In this document: one piece after another, positions 10,425 through 21,185 of the stretch | How positions within the stretch are numbered: the stretch's first letter is position 1 | Layout of the letters: every line of letters starts with the position of its first letter | Assembly: GCA_934047225.1 (NCBI GenBank) | Contig: CAKOHE010000030.1 | Coordinates: forward strand, 186,001 to 250,000 | Length of the DNA stretch: 64,000 bases | Reading direction: 5' to 3' | Origin: Ypsolopha sequella | Taxonomy: Eukaryota; Arthropoda; Insecta; Lepidoptera; Ypsolophidae | Translations under genes and position numbers: made by a program | Notes under the pieces: generated by a model | What the model saw: only the letters and a program-made list of their open reading frames with translations | What the model was told of the DNA's origin: nothing | Database searches by the model: none

Positions 10425-13400
10425 AGCTGCATACTAAGTCATCCATGTAATGGCTGTGAGTGATGACTTCCAGTGCATGTGGATGTGTCTGCGCGTGTTC
10501 TCGTGCGTTATGATCGCGCACGGAATGTGCCATGAATGGTGAACTCGCAGCGCCGAAGATCATACTCGTCATTTTGTAGAGACGAGGTGGGTTCATTCTG
10601 TCTTCGCCTCTCCAAAGAAACTGTTGCGCTGGCTGATCTTCAGGGCGGATCTTGATACGTAGAAACATTTCTTGTATGTCTGCGGTGACTGCGACTGGTT
10701 TCTCTCTGAACCGAAACAGGATCCCCTGCAGTGATAAAAGCAGGTCCGGTCCTTCAAGCAACTCGGTGTTGAGGCTCACACCGTGACTCCTCGCAGCCGC
10801 ATCGAATACAAGTCTTTTCTTGCCGGGCTTGTTTAAGTTTTCTACGGCAAAGTGCGGCAGGTACCAGCATACAGCGCTTGCATGTTCTGAGCCATCGCAT
10901 GGTACCGCGTATCCTTTCTTGAGCAGGTTTTCTATTTGCGTGGTATATTCTCTGGCAAAGTCAGGCGAGGCGTCCATCTTTCGTTCTATTTGCCGAAGTC
11001 GACGTAACGCTGTGTTATAGCTCGGAGGCAGAGTTACTTCATCATGTCGCCATGGTAGCCCAACTTCATAACCGCTGTCAATCTTCTTCATTGTTTGTTT
11101 TACAATGCTCGTGGCTCGCTGATCTGTGTCGTTCAAGTGTGGTTTGCGAGCGACACCAAGTGCATCTATTCTGAAGTGTGCTTCTACCAGTTCATGTAGG
11201 CGTTGATCATTCTGTTCTCTGTTCTTGTTCATGTGCTGATCAGGTGTGTAGATATGTAGCACGCTCTCTTGGTTGTAGATGACGCTGCGTGGTACTGTTC
11301 CATGTATAACCCAGCCGAGTTGTGTTCTGGACGCGGCTGGTTGATTAGGGCCGCCGACTCGCAGCTCGCGGGATACAATGTGCTCCCAGTGGTCTGTCCC
11401 CACCAGGATTCCGGGACGTGCTAGTTCGTAGCATACGTCTTCTTTCAGTATATCTTGCAGGTGTTCATGTTTCAGCAGTGATTCTGGGATGGACTGCTGA
11501 TGAAGCCTCAGGTTTTTGACGGTGCGTGCTTGTAACTTGTGTAGTGCGACGTCTCTCTTGCCTCTCAGTTGCACGCTGACGATCTTGCTGTCTCCCTCTT
11601 TTGTAGTCATATTGACGCCGTGCAGGTGCAAGGGTAGTGATGGCCCTTCTGCACCAATGTTCCGCGCTATTTCTTCGTCGATGAGAGTGACAGTGGCTCC
11701 CTCATCAAGCAGTGCATGAGTGCTGACCTCTCCCCGTGGTCCGACGATGACGATTGGACATACTTTGAGCAGTACGGTTCGTGGGCCGGTAGCGGTTTTG
11801 GTTGCTACCGACAAGACTGCCTCGGTGCTTACAGTCGGTGTCTGGGTGGCGGGTGTGCTTTCCTCTTCTTGATGCAGTGTCTGGTGATGAGGGCGGCGAC
11901 ATTGGTTGATGCCGCACAGCTTGGCTTTGCAGTTGATTCGTCTATGCTTCTTTTGTATGCATTTGAAGCATAACTTCTTGTCTCGAACGAATTCCCAACG
12001 CTGATCAATAGTTAGTGCTTTGTAGCTCGGGCACTGGGGTAGCGTGTGTCTTTGCTCGCAGCTTGGGCATTGGTAGCTCTGTTCTTCTATACTTTCGACG
12101 ATGTTGTATATGGCGCTTGCTTTCTTCTTGTGAATTGTAGCTGGTCGAAGCTCTTTCTTTGTTGCGGAGACAGGTGCAGTGTTCGTGGTGGAGGAGTACG
12201 CGTACTTCAGTCCCCAGTCTGCCTCGCGCATGAGGAAGCGAGACAGAACGATGATTTCAGGATCTAGTGTTCCTTCCTCTTCATGAGCATATTGACACCA
12301 GCGAGATTGAAGGTGTGGACTGAGTTTATTCAGAACCTCTCGCGCCAGTGTGGGATTGTAGAGGTACCCCCGTCGATCGATGCTCTTGAACACGCAGACA
12401 ATGTTCTGTAGTTTGACGGCGAATTTGTTCAGTTCAATTGGTGACTGTCCTGGTCTTGGCAGCTTCTTCAGCTCCTCGAATGTTTGGTCGATGATAATTT
12501 CTGGTCTCCCGTAGCATTGTTCCAGAGTATGCATAATTATCTCTGGACTGGTGGCTGTGTGCATGAGTGCAGCCACTGCGTCTCGTGCTTCTCCTTTGAG
12601 GCAGGTTCTCAGCCGCAGTAGGTTCTCGGCAGGTGAGATGTTGTACATTTTCGTAGAGTCGCGCATAGCTGCCTTGAATGGTAGCCACTCGTTCGAAGAT
12701 CCGGAGAAAAATGGCAGCTCGATCTGTCGGGGCCGCGGTCTGGCTATCCTCTCTAGTGTCTCTGCTAGTTGATCGATACTGTTTCTTGTTCTGTCCGGAA
12801 GGCGCCCCACATTGGTCATGCGTGGAGTATGTTCAAACTGGATTCTTGTTGGATCTTCTTGTATTCCTACTGGTTCTTGTATCTGCTGGTAAGCGCTGTT
12901 CTCCCCCCGTGCAGTCTGCGGGTTTGCGCGCAGCCAGTCATCCACCTTCTTTTGAGGGTTGTCAGCTCGTAGTGGTTCTTCGTGCTGGCTCCCTTCCTCT
13001 TCTTCGATTACAGACATGTCGACGGCTAGACGCTTCTTTATTAGGTCAGCTTCGATCTCCAGTTCTTTTTTCTTAAGGGCTGCTAACTTCTCCGAGGCTT
13101 CCAGTTCAGCCATTCGCTTTCGCATCGTGGCGCTCGCAGTAGATCGTTGCGAGGACACGGAGTGCGCCAGTGGCCCGTATTGAACTTGGGTCTCTCTTAG
13201 CAGCAGCTCTGACGAAATACCGGCGGTGGCTGTGATGCCGGTGGTGGTACCGTGGTCGACGGTGCCTGTTTGTACCGTAGGTGACGCGGGTGGTTCTATC
13301 TGCAGTCGTCTCTGTCGCTCTTGCTCTAGCCTCAGATTTTCGTGGCGTAGTTCCTCTTCACGCTGTTCAATCGTGCGCCTCTGGTCTTCCAGGATTTCTG

Positions 13401-13428
13401 CATCACCGTGGCTCCTTGTGACGACCAT
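10222..13428 (-). CDS. BEL/Pao Gag-protease-reverse transcriptase part of polyprotein
   Basis: The frame is open from 13524, but the Met at 13428 (MVVTRSHGD), past the primer site, is the likelier start. Residue numbers below count from 13524. A charged coiled-coil-like N-terminus is followed by a gag domain (about 260-420, with 'LPFFSGSSNEWLPFK'). Next come cysteine/histidine knuckles (about 485-545, CPSC, CFKC). The aspartic protease motif ALLDEGATVTLID lies near 605, with DEG where DSG/DTG is common. The reverse transcriptase has YMDD near 1025. The stop at 10222 results from a frameshift at about 10250; pol continues in another frame. Over 1,000 open codons indicate recent loss. Confidence 0.9.
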   Translation of the reverse strand: MVVTRSHGDAEILEDQRRTIEQREEELRHENLRLEQERQRRLQIEPPASPTVQTGTVDHGTTTGITATAGISSELLLRETQVQYGPLAHSVSSQRSTASATMRKRMAELEASEKLAALKKKELEIEADLIKKRLAVDMSVIEEEEGSQHEEPLRADNPQKKVDDWLRANPQTARGENSAYQQIQEPVGIQEDPTRIQFEHTPRMTNVGRLPDRTRNSIDQLAETLERIARPRPRQIELPFFSGSSNEWLPFKAAMRDSTKMYNISPAENLLRLRTCLKGEARDAVAALMHTATSPEIIMHTLEQCYGRPEIIIDQTFEELKKLPRPGQSPIELNKFAVKLQNIVCVFKSIDRRGYLYNPTLAREVLNKLSPHLQSRWCQYAHEEEGTLDPEIIVLSRFLMREADWGLKYAYSSTTNTAPVSATKKELRPATIHKKKASAIYNIVESIEEQSYQCPSCEQRHTLPQCPSYKALTIDQRWEFVRDKKLCFKCIQKKHRRINCKAKLCGINQCRRPHHQTLHQEEESTPATQTPTVSTEAVLSVATKTATGPRTVLLKVCPIVIVGPRGEVSTHALLDEGATVTLIDEEIARNIGAEGPSLPLHLHGVNMTTKEGDSKIVSVQLRGKRDVALHKLQARTVKNLRLHQQSIPESLLKHEHLQDILKEDVCYELARPGILVGTDHWEHIVSRELRVGGPNQPAASRTQLGWVIHGTVPRSVIYNQESVLHIYTPDQHMNKNREQNDQRLHELVEAHFRIDALGVARKPHLNDTDQRATSIVKQTMKKIDSGYEVGLPWRHDEVTLPPSYNTALRRLRQIERKMDASPDFAREYTTQIENLLKKGYAVPCDGSEHASAVCWYLPHFAVENLNKPGKKRLVFDAAARSHGVSLNTELLEGPDLLLSLQGILFRFREKPVAVTADIQEMFLRIKIRPEDQPAQQFLWRGEDRMNPPRLYKMTSMIFGAASSPFMAHSVRDHNAREHAQTHPHALEVITHSHYMDDLVCSFEDEEEALRTIKEVRTVHAAAGFTLRGWNANRKTTLCDVPADLHATVPAQLGGEDLGNKAFLECRTR

Positions 13429-13506
13429 GGTGATAGGTCCGTAGCAGCTCTGGATAGGCGTCCGATGGTGTGGAGAGGTCTTCTTTGGCTGGTTCTTGGC
13501 TCGAGA

Positions 13507-13523
13507 TCCGGCTCGAAGGACCA
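13507..13523 (-). other. BEL primer-binding site, complementary to tRNA-Tyr 3' end
   Basis: Five bases inside the 5' LTR the plus strand reads tccggctcgaaggacca, the 17-nt 3' end of eukaryotic tRNA-Tyr including CCA. The element RNA would therefore pair with tRNA-Tyr to prime minus-strand synthesis. The tRNA identity is from my knowledge of the conserved Tyr acceptor stem. Confidence 0.8.
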
Positions 13524-13528
13524 TTTAC

Positions 13529-14002
13529 TGTTGTGGACTGTATGTAAGGAAAACGCTTGTTTCGATTTGTTCCTTTATTTGCTCTTTATTGTAGGAGAGC
13601 TATTATTCAACTGAATGCTGGTACAGTAAACCGCCCTACTTTTATACACGCCGTTTTGCACACGGCACTAATCTAAACAGTCTTTCTTTGTCTAACTTAT
13701 ATCTATCTCTTTCATAAATTATCTAGCTTATGTCTATCTCTCTCTATACTCGTTGGGTGCGTCTGTGCGGTACTGCCGTCGGAGACCACCCTATTTTCCG
13801 TTTACGGCGAGGCTCGTCACGACACGATCTCCGACATGCCGCCAACCATCATATTGGCGGCCCCCCCCGGACCCGCGGGTTGAAGCCCGCGGAGTTGAAG
13901 CCCGGGCAAAGATGTACACATCAAGGCCCGTACCTTCGACCGCCCTTCGGGCGGCCGAAGACGACCCACGTATCGTATCGGCGAGGCTCGGCGTCCGCAA
14001 CA
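13529..14002 (-). repeat. BEL 5' LTR (474 bp, long form)
   Basis: It has the same termini as the left LTR but carries an extra 174 bp rich in GC hairpins (gacccgcgggttgaagccc; cgcccttcgggcg) between two copies of cggcgaggctcg. LTRs are copied from one template at insertion, so the length difference arose afterwards. Confidence 0.9.
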
Positions 14003-14345
14003 AAACCTATAGATTAGAATTTCAACTGATTTAATTTTTGATTAACCGTTTGGTATAAAAATTCGCTTCTGACATATTTTCTTCCGAACTTGAGGTTTCG
14101 CAGGTGTTTATGATGAATGGATACACAGGGTGGGTAAAAAAGTCGTTCTCCACTTTGATGACATGCTCACAAGCATTTTTCCAAAGCGTGTTTTAAGGCA
14201 GTTTTTAATCAAAACTTGTAGAGCTTTATTAAATAGTGTGTGCTATCAAGCAAGGTAATTATTTTTCACAATTTCATACATTCTTACGTTAAAAACTTTT
14301 TTTAGTCTATGGAACTCCTTGGTAACAAATTAAATTTCCTTGCAG

Positions 14346-15036
14346 ATGCCTAGACGTTGCTGTGTACCCGGCTGTAAATCAAACTATGATTCTACTTTGA
14401 AGAATGGAGAAAAGCCAGTTTCCACTTTTGTTTTTCTTCGAGATGAAAAACCAACGTAGCCTTTGGACAAAGGCGATACCGAGAGCCAATTGGCAGCCTT
14501 CTAAAGGATCTTTCGTGTGCTGTAAACATTTTAATGATAGCGAAATAATCCGAAGTGAAAATATAATAAAAAGTGATGGAATGCGTGAGGTAGTTTCCTT
14601 GCATAACCCAAAATTGATTGATGGTGCTGTGCCCCACATTTTTCCCAACCTACCTCAATATTTGAGTTCAACGAAAAAGTCTAGGGTGGATATGTGGATA
14701 TATATATGTGGATATGAAATAAATGAAATATGGAATAAATACATTGACAAAAAAAACTGCATATCTACAATAAAAGAAAGCAAAGGTAATTGCATAAATA
14801 ATGGATATTTTGATTATTTGCAACGAGGAGGACTGTCTCTGCCCACAGATTCTGTAAAATTTCCATGTTTTCATTTGTATGCTTTATTTAATTATATCAT
14901 TCAGCATGGAGATTTAAAAACCACTTTCTTTAAATTGGATGATATGCGAGGCATGTTGTCATCGCTTACAATTTCAAGTTTGCAATCGGTTGATTTTTTT
15001 GTAGAAATTGATGGGTATTATGAAGCAGGGCACTGA
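14346..15036 (+). pseudogene. THAP-domain P-element-like protein, central catalytic region absent, one frameshift
   Basis: ATG at 14346 (preceded by ttccttgcag, a possible splice acceptor) opens MPRRCCVPGCKSNY, the first C-x-x-x-C pair of a THAP zinc finger. About 100 bp on, near 14450, an extra base shifts the frame. The second frame continues AIPRANWQPS, VCCKHF and AVPHIFPNLP, completing the C2CH finger and the AVP box. After only ~50 residues the text becomes YLQRGGLSLPTDSV, typical of the far C-terminus of P/THAP9 transposases. The RNase H-like DDE core and GTP-binding insertion are missing. This layout resembles the Drosophila KP repressor. Element ends were not found. Confidence 0.65.
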
Positions 15037-15249
15037 TTAAAATCATTATATTTTACAATTTTTAAAACTTTATCAAATATTATATTAAACAACTTCACGA
15101 AAAATGTAAATAGCTCCAATGCAAAAAAAAACAAAAACAAAAAAAACAAATTTAAAAAGAAAGCTTAATGTGTTTTTAAATAATTGAACTTTAATCAAAG
15201 TTTAAGTATTTGTCACATTAATTTAGTTTGATTTGCAACTATAAGATTA

Positions 15250-15360
15250 ATGGGTGTGAAAGAAGCGAAAGATGTGTGTCAGGATCGTAACAGATGGAAA
15301 TCCGAAATCTGTGCCTACCCCTCTGAGAGACAAAGGTGAGTACCTATATAATATGTATCT
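15250..15360 (+). mobile_element. RTE-type LINE 3' end, copy 1
   Basis: A 30-codon frame, MGVKEAKDVCQDRNRWKSE then CAYPSERQR and stop at 15339, is the terminal segment of lepidopteran RTE ORFs. A short degenerate tatgtatctat tail follows. Two more copies sit at 48168 and 57672. It is heavily 5'-truncated. Confidence 0.75.
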
Positions 15361-15399
15361 ATAAATCCTGTTGAAAGTTTTCGCAGTATCCACTATCCA

Positions 15400-15880
15400 T
15401 GCGTCAATATCGGTTCACGCAAATACAAAATGCAACGTTGCCAAATTTAATAGCATGGCTTGTAATAGAGAAGGCTATGGTTTAACACACAATAATAGGG
15501 GGGCAGCCTTAAAATTCATGCCCAGCCTCAGCCGCTATTTTGTCGATGACGTATTTCTTTTCAAACTTTTGATTTTCTACAATTTCCAACAACTTCTTAA
15601 TAATTATTTTCTCAGGTATAGTAACATGACGCCCTTCTTAAAAAAGCTATTATATCCGCTTTTCTTGTATTTGTGTTGGGAATTTTTTCGTCTTGCCGGC
15701 TATGATAAGACGCATTATCCATAACGATAACGCTGTTGGCAGGGATATTGGGTAAGAGCTGCTCTATGAACCATCTTTCAAACAATTCCGAACACATGTC
15801 TTCGTGATAGTCTGCACTTAAGTTTTTCAAATGTTTGCTCGAGACAAGAAGAGCCCTTGGAATCCAACCATTTTCAGTGG
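15400..15880 (-). pseudogene. DDE-superfamily (Tc1/IS630-like) transposase C-terminal fragment
   Basis: On the minus strand, GWIPRALLVSSK, ELFERWFIEQLLPNIP and SVIVMDNASYHSR form the central DDE_3 block (second Asp in VMDNASYHS). Further down, disrupted frames contain LPPY and LN words near 15510-15480, expected around the third acidic residue. The 5' half of the gene is missing because the GATA-type satellite starts at 15881. It is a dead fragment; the satellite may have expanded inside it. Confidence 0.7.
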
Positions 15881-18800
15881 ATACATAGATAGATAGATAG
15901 ATAGATAGATACATAGATAGGTAGATAGGTAGATAGGTAGATAGGTAGATAGGTAGATAGGTAGATAGGTAGATAGGTAGATAGGTAGATAGGTAGATCG
16001 GTAGATCGGTAGATAGGTAGATAGGTAGATAGGTAGATAGGTAGATAGGTAGATAGGTAGATAGGTAGATCGGTAGATCGGTAGATCGGTAGATCGGTAG
16101 ATAGGTAGATAGGTAGATAGGTAGATCGGTAGATCGGTAGATTCGGTAGATAGGTAGGTAGGTAGGTAGGTAGATAGGTAGATAGGTAGATAGGTAGGTA
16201 GGTAGGTAGGTAGGTAGGTAGGTAGATTGGTAGATAGGTAGGTAGGTAGATAGGTAGATAGGTAGATAGGTAGATAGGTAGATAGGTAGGTAGGTAGATA
16301 GGTAGATAGGTAGATAGGTAGATTGGTAGATTGGTAGATTGGTAGATTGGTAGATTGGTAGATTGGAAGATTGGTAGATTGGTAGATTGGTAGATTGGTA
16401 GATTGGTAGGTAGGTAGGTAGGTAAGTAGGTAGGTAGGTAGGTGATAGGTAGATAGGTAGATAGGTAGGTAGGTAGATAGGTAGGTAGGTAGGTAGGTAG
16501 GTAGGTAGGTAGATAGGTAGATAGGTAGATAGGTAGATAGGTAGATAGGTAGATAGGTAGATCGGTAGATCGGTAGATCGGTAGATAGGTAGATCGGTAG
16601 ATAGGTAGATAGGTAGATAGGTAGATCGGTAGATCGGTAGATAGGTAGGTAGGTAGGTAGGTAGATAGGTAGATAGGTAGATAGGTAGGTAGGTAGGTAG
16701 GTAGGTAGGTAGGTAGATTGGAAGATAGGTAGGTAGGTAGATAGGTAGATAGGTAGATAGGTAGGTAGGTAGGTAGTTAGGTAGGTAGGTAGGTAGGTAG
16801 GTAGGTAGGTAGGTAGATATGGTAGGTAGGTAGGTAGGTAGGTAGATTGGTAGATTGGTAGATTGGTAGATTGGTAGATTGGTAGATTGGTAGATTGGTA
16901 GATTGGTAGATTGGTAGATTGGTAGATTGGTAGATTGGTAGATTGGTAGATTGGTAGATTGGTAGATTGGCAGATTGGCAGATTGGTAGATTGGTAGATT
17001 GGTAGATTGGTAGATTGGCAGATTGGCAGATTGGTAGATTGGTAGATTGGTAGATTGGTAGATTGGTAGATTGGTAGATTGGTAGATTGGTAGATTAGTA
17101 GATTAGTAGATTGGTAGATTGGTAGATTGGTAGATTGGTAGATTGATAGGTAGGTAGGTAGGTAGGTAGGTAGGTAGGTAGGTAGGTAGGTAGATAGGTA
17201 GATAGGTAGATAGGTAGATAGGTTGATTGGTAGATTGGTAGATTGGTAGATAGGTAGATTGGTAGATTGGTAGATTGGTAGATTGGTAGATTGGTAGATT
17301 GGTAGATTGGTAGATTGGTAGATTGGTAGATTGGTAGATTGGTAGATTGGTAGATTGGTAGATTGGTAGATTGGTAGATTGGTAGATTGGTAGATTGGTA
17401 GGTAGGTAGGTAGGTAGGTAGGCAGGTAGGTAGGTAGGTAGGTAGGTAGGTAGGTAGGTAGGTAGGTAGGTAGGTAGGTAGGTAGATAGGTAGATTGGTA
17501 GATTGGTAGGTAGGTAGGTAGGTAGGTAGGTAGGTAGGTAGGTAGGTAGGTAGGTAGGTAGGTAGGTAGGTAGGTAGGTAGGTAGGTAGGTAGGTAGGTA
17601 GGTAGGTAGATATGGTAGGTAGGTAGGTAGGTAGGTAGATTGGTAGATTGGTAGATTGGTAGATTGGTAGATTGGTGGATTGGTAGATTGGTAGATTGGT
17701 AGATTGGCAGATTGGCAGATTGGTAGATTGGTAGATTGGTAGATTGGTAGATTGGCAGATTGGCAGATTGGTAGATTGGTAGATTGGTAGATTGGTAGAT
17801 TGGTAGATTGGTAGATTGGTAGATTGGTAGATTAGTAGATTAGTAGATTGGTAGATTGGTAGATTGGTAGATTGGTAGATTGATAGGTAGGTAGGTAGGT
17901 AGGTAGGTAGGTAGGTAGGTAGGTAGGTAGATAGGTAGATAGGTAGATAGGTAGATAGGTTGATTGGTAGATTGGTAGATTGGTAGATAGGTAGATTGGT
18001 AGATTGGTAGATTGGTAGATTGGTAGATGGTAGATTGGTAGATTGGTAGATTGGTAGATTGGTAGATTGGTAGATTGGTAGATTGGTAGATTGGTAGATT
18101 GGTAGATTGGTAGATTGGTAGATTGGTAGATTGGTAGATTGGTAGATTGGTAGATTGGTAGGTAGTAGGTAGGTAGGTAGGTAGGCAGGTAGGTAGGTAG
18201 GTAGGTAGGTAGGTAGGTAGGTAGGTAGGTAGGTAGGTAGGTAGGTAGATAGGTAGATTGGTAGATTGGTAGGTAGGTAGGTAGGTAGGTAGGTAGGTAG
18301 GTAGGTAGGTAGGTAGGTAGGGTAGGTAGGTAGGTAGGTAGGTAGTGGTAGGTAGGTAGGTAGGTAGGTAGATATGGTAGGTAGGTAGGTAGGTAGGTAG
18401 ATTGGTAGATTGGTAGATTGGTAGATTGGTAGATTGGTGGATTGGTAGATTGGTAGATTGGTAGATTGGCAGATTGGCAGATTGGTAGATTGGTAGATTG
18501 GTAGATTGGTAGATTGGCAGATTGGCAGATTGGCAGATTGGTAGATTGGTAGATTGGTAGATTGGTAGATTGGTAGATTGGTAGATTGGTAGATTGGTAG
18601 ATTGGTAGATTGGTAGATTAGTAGATTAGTAGATTGGTAGATTGGTAGATTGGTAGATTGGTAGATTGGTAGGTAGGTAGGTAGGTAGGTAGATAGGTAG
18701 ATAGGTAGATAGGTAGATCGGCAGATCGGTAGATAGGTAGGTAGGTAGGTAGGTAGGTAGATAGGTAGATAGGTAGATAGGTAGGTAGGTAGGTAGGTAG

Positions 18801-20547
18801 ATAGGTAGATAGGTAGATAGGTAGGTAGGTAGGTAGGTAGGTAGGTAGGTAGGTAGGTAGGTAGATTGGTAGATAGGTAGGTAGGTAGATAGGTAGATAG
18901 GTAGATAGGTAGATAGGTAGATTGGTAGATTGGTAGATTGGTAGATTGGTAGATTGGAAGATTGGTAGATTGGTAGGTAGGTAGGTAGGTAAGTAGGTAG
19001 GTAGGTAGGTGATAGGTAGATAGGTAGATAGGTAGGTAGGTAGATAGGTAGGTAGGTAGGTAGGTAGGTAGGTAGGTAGATAGGTAGATAGGTAGATAGG
19101 TAGATAGGTAGATAGGTAGATAGGTAGATAGGTAGATAGGTAGATCGGTAGATCGGTAGATAGGTAGATCGGTAGATAGGTAGATAGGTAGATAGGTAGA
19201 TCGGTAGATCGGTAAATAGGTAGGTAGGTAGGTAGGTAGATAGGTAGATAGGTAGATAGGTAGGTAGGTAGGTAGGTAGGTAGATTGGTAGATAGGTAGG
19301 TAGGTAGATAGGTAGATAGGTAGATAGGTAGGTAGGTAGGTAGTTAGGTAGGTAGGTAGGTAGGTAGGTAGGTAGGTAGGTAGATATGGTAGGTAGGTAG
19401 GTAGGTAGGTAGATTGGTAGATTGGTAGATTGGTAGATTGGTAGATTGGTAGATTGGTAGATTGGTAGATTGGTAGATTGGTAGATTGGTAGATTGGCAG
19501 ATTGGCAGATTGGTAGATTGGTAGATTGGTAGATTGGTAGATTGGCAGATTGGCAGATTGGTAGATTGGTAGATTGGTAGATTGGTAGATTGGTAGATTG
19601 GTAGATTGGTAGATTGGTAGATTAGTAGATTAGTAGATTGGTAGATTGGTAGATTGGTAGATTGGTAGATTGATAGGTAGGTAGGTAGGTAGGTAGGTAG
19701 GTAGGTAGGTAGGTAGGTAGATAGGTAGATAGGTAGATAGGTAGATAGGTAGATAGGTAGATAGGTAGATTGGTAGATTGGTAGATTGGTAGATAGGTAG
19801 ATTGGTAGATTGGTAGATTGGTAGATTGGTAGATTGGTAGATTGGTAGATTGGTAGATTGGTAGATTGGTAGATTGGTAGATTGGTAGATTGGTAGATTG
19901 GTAGATTGGTAGATTGGTAGGTAGGTAGGTAGGTAGGTAGGTAGGTAGGTAGGTAGGTAGGTAGGTAGGTAGGTAGGTAGGTAGGTAGGTAGGTAGGTAG
20001 GTAGGTAGGTAGGTAGGTAGGTAGGTAGGTAGGTAGATAGGTAGATTGGTAGATTGGTAGGTAGGTAGGTAGGTAGGTAGGTAGGTAGGTAGGTAGGTAG
20101 GTAGTAAGGTAGGTAGGTAGGTAGGTAGGTAGGTAGGTAGGTAGATAGGTAGATAGGTAGATAGGTAGATTGGTAGATTGGTAGATTGGTAGATTGGTAG
20201 ATTGGTAGATTGGTAGATTGGTAGATTGGTAGGTAGGTAGGTAGGTAGGTAGGTAGGTAGGTAGGTAGGTAGGTGATAGGTAGATAGGTAGATAGGTAGG
20301 TAGTTAGATAGGTAGGTAGATAGGTAGGTAGGTAGGTAGGTAGGTAGGTAGGTAGGTAGGTAGATAGGTAGATAGGTAGGTAGGTAGATAGGTAGATAGG
20401 TAGATAGGTAGATTGGTAGATTGGTAGATTGGTAGATTGGTAGATTGGTAGATTGGTAGATTGGTAGATTGGTAGATTGGCAGATTGGTAGATTGGTAGA
20501 TTGGTAGATTGGTAGATTGGTAGGTAGGTAGGTAGGTAGGTAGGTAA
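15881..20547. repeat. 4.7-kb GATA/GGTA-type satellite with higher-order repeats
   Basis: The entire stretch is built from 4- and 8-bp words: ggta, gataggta, gattggta, gatcggta and gattggca. Blocks of one word type alternate in a fixed order. The landmark agatatgg occurs at 16815, 17609, 18370 and 19382. The landmark attagtagattagtag occurs near 17094, 17831, 18617 and 19621. The repeat is therefore organised into units of about 0.74-1.01 kb. Long minus-strand frames ([12 protein letters not shown]) are artefacts of periodicity and not proteins. Confidence 0.97.
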
Positions 20548-21096
20548 GACAGTACTTGGCCCGTACAGACAGTACTCGACACATACAGACGGTACTTCCC
20601 ATACAGACAGTACTTGGCCCATACAGACAGTACTTGGCCCGTACAGACAGTACTTGGCCCGTACAGACAGTACTCGACACATTCAGACAGTACTTGACCC
20701 GTACATACAGTACTCGACACATTCAGACAGTACTTCCCGTACAGACAGTACTCGACACATTCAGACAGTACTTGGCCCGCACAGACAGTACTCGACACAT
20801 TCAGACAGTACTTGACCCGTACAGACAGTACTTGACCCGTACATACAGTACTCGACACATTCAGACAGTACTTGACCCGTACATACAGTACTCGACACAT
20901 TCAGACAGTACTTCCCGTACAGACAGTACTCGACACATTCAGACAGTACTTGGCCCGCACAGACAGTACTCGACACATAGTACTTGACCCGTACATACAG
21001 TACTCGACACATACAGACAGTACTTGGCCTGTACAGACAGCACTCGACACATTCAGACAGTACTTGACCCGCACAGACAGTACTCGACACATTCAG
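20548..21096. repeat. 20-bp minisatellite, two alternating unit types, cluster 1
   Basis: Units are agacagtacttggcccgtac and agacagtactcgacacattc, both 20 bp, often alternating as a 40-bp dimer with variants. It abuts the GATA/GGTA satellite with no spacer. The same units recur at 53197-53410. ORFs across it on both strands are repeat artefacts. Confidence 0.93.
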
Positions 21097-21185
21097 AAAC
21101 GAGGTTGAACCGATGACGCCCGGATATCATGACGAAGTCGATTCGAGCACGCGCTAAAATGTGGCGCGATAAAATGGCGTCTGGC

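Larger units (their letters stand above)
7604..14002 (-). mobile_element. BEL/Pao LTR retrotransposon, full structure, inactivated
   Basis: Both ends are LTRs beginning TG and ending CA. The direct flanks are identical 5-bp duplications, aaacc at 7599-7603 and 14003-14007, so the whole unit inserted as one piece. Read on the minus strand the order is LTR, tRNA-Tyr primer site, gag, protease, reverse transcriptase, RNase H, integrase, polypurine tract, LTR. This is the BEL/Pao order, with integrase last. The polyprotein is broken by one frameshift near 10250 and a TGA at 9234-9236. The LTRs differ by a 174-bp block. It cannot move by itself as written. Confidence 0.93.

Noticed and set aside
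12678..13076. 132-codon plus-strand ORF inside BEL gag
   Set aside because: Antisense shadow; the minus strand has continuous gag-pol homology.
15881..20547. CRISPR-like array or telomere
   Set aside because: Units are 4-8 bp without spacers, and there is no TTAGG, the insect telomere repeat.
19622..20722. Minus-strand frames of 350-366 codons rich in TYLPTYLP and QSTNLPIY
   Set aside because: They are translations of the 4/8-bp satellite. Several frames are open at once and no codon bias independent of the repeat exists.
20556..21108. Plus- and minus-strand ORFs of 60-200 codons (TRHIQTVL / SVRAKYCL)
   Set aside because: They follow the 20-bp minisatellite period on both strands. The same occurs in cluster 2 at 53.2-53.7 kb.
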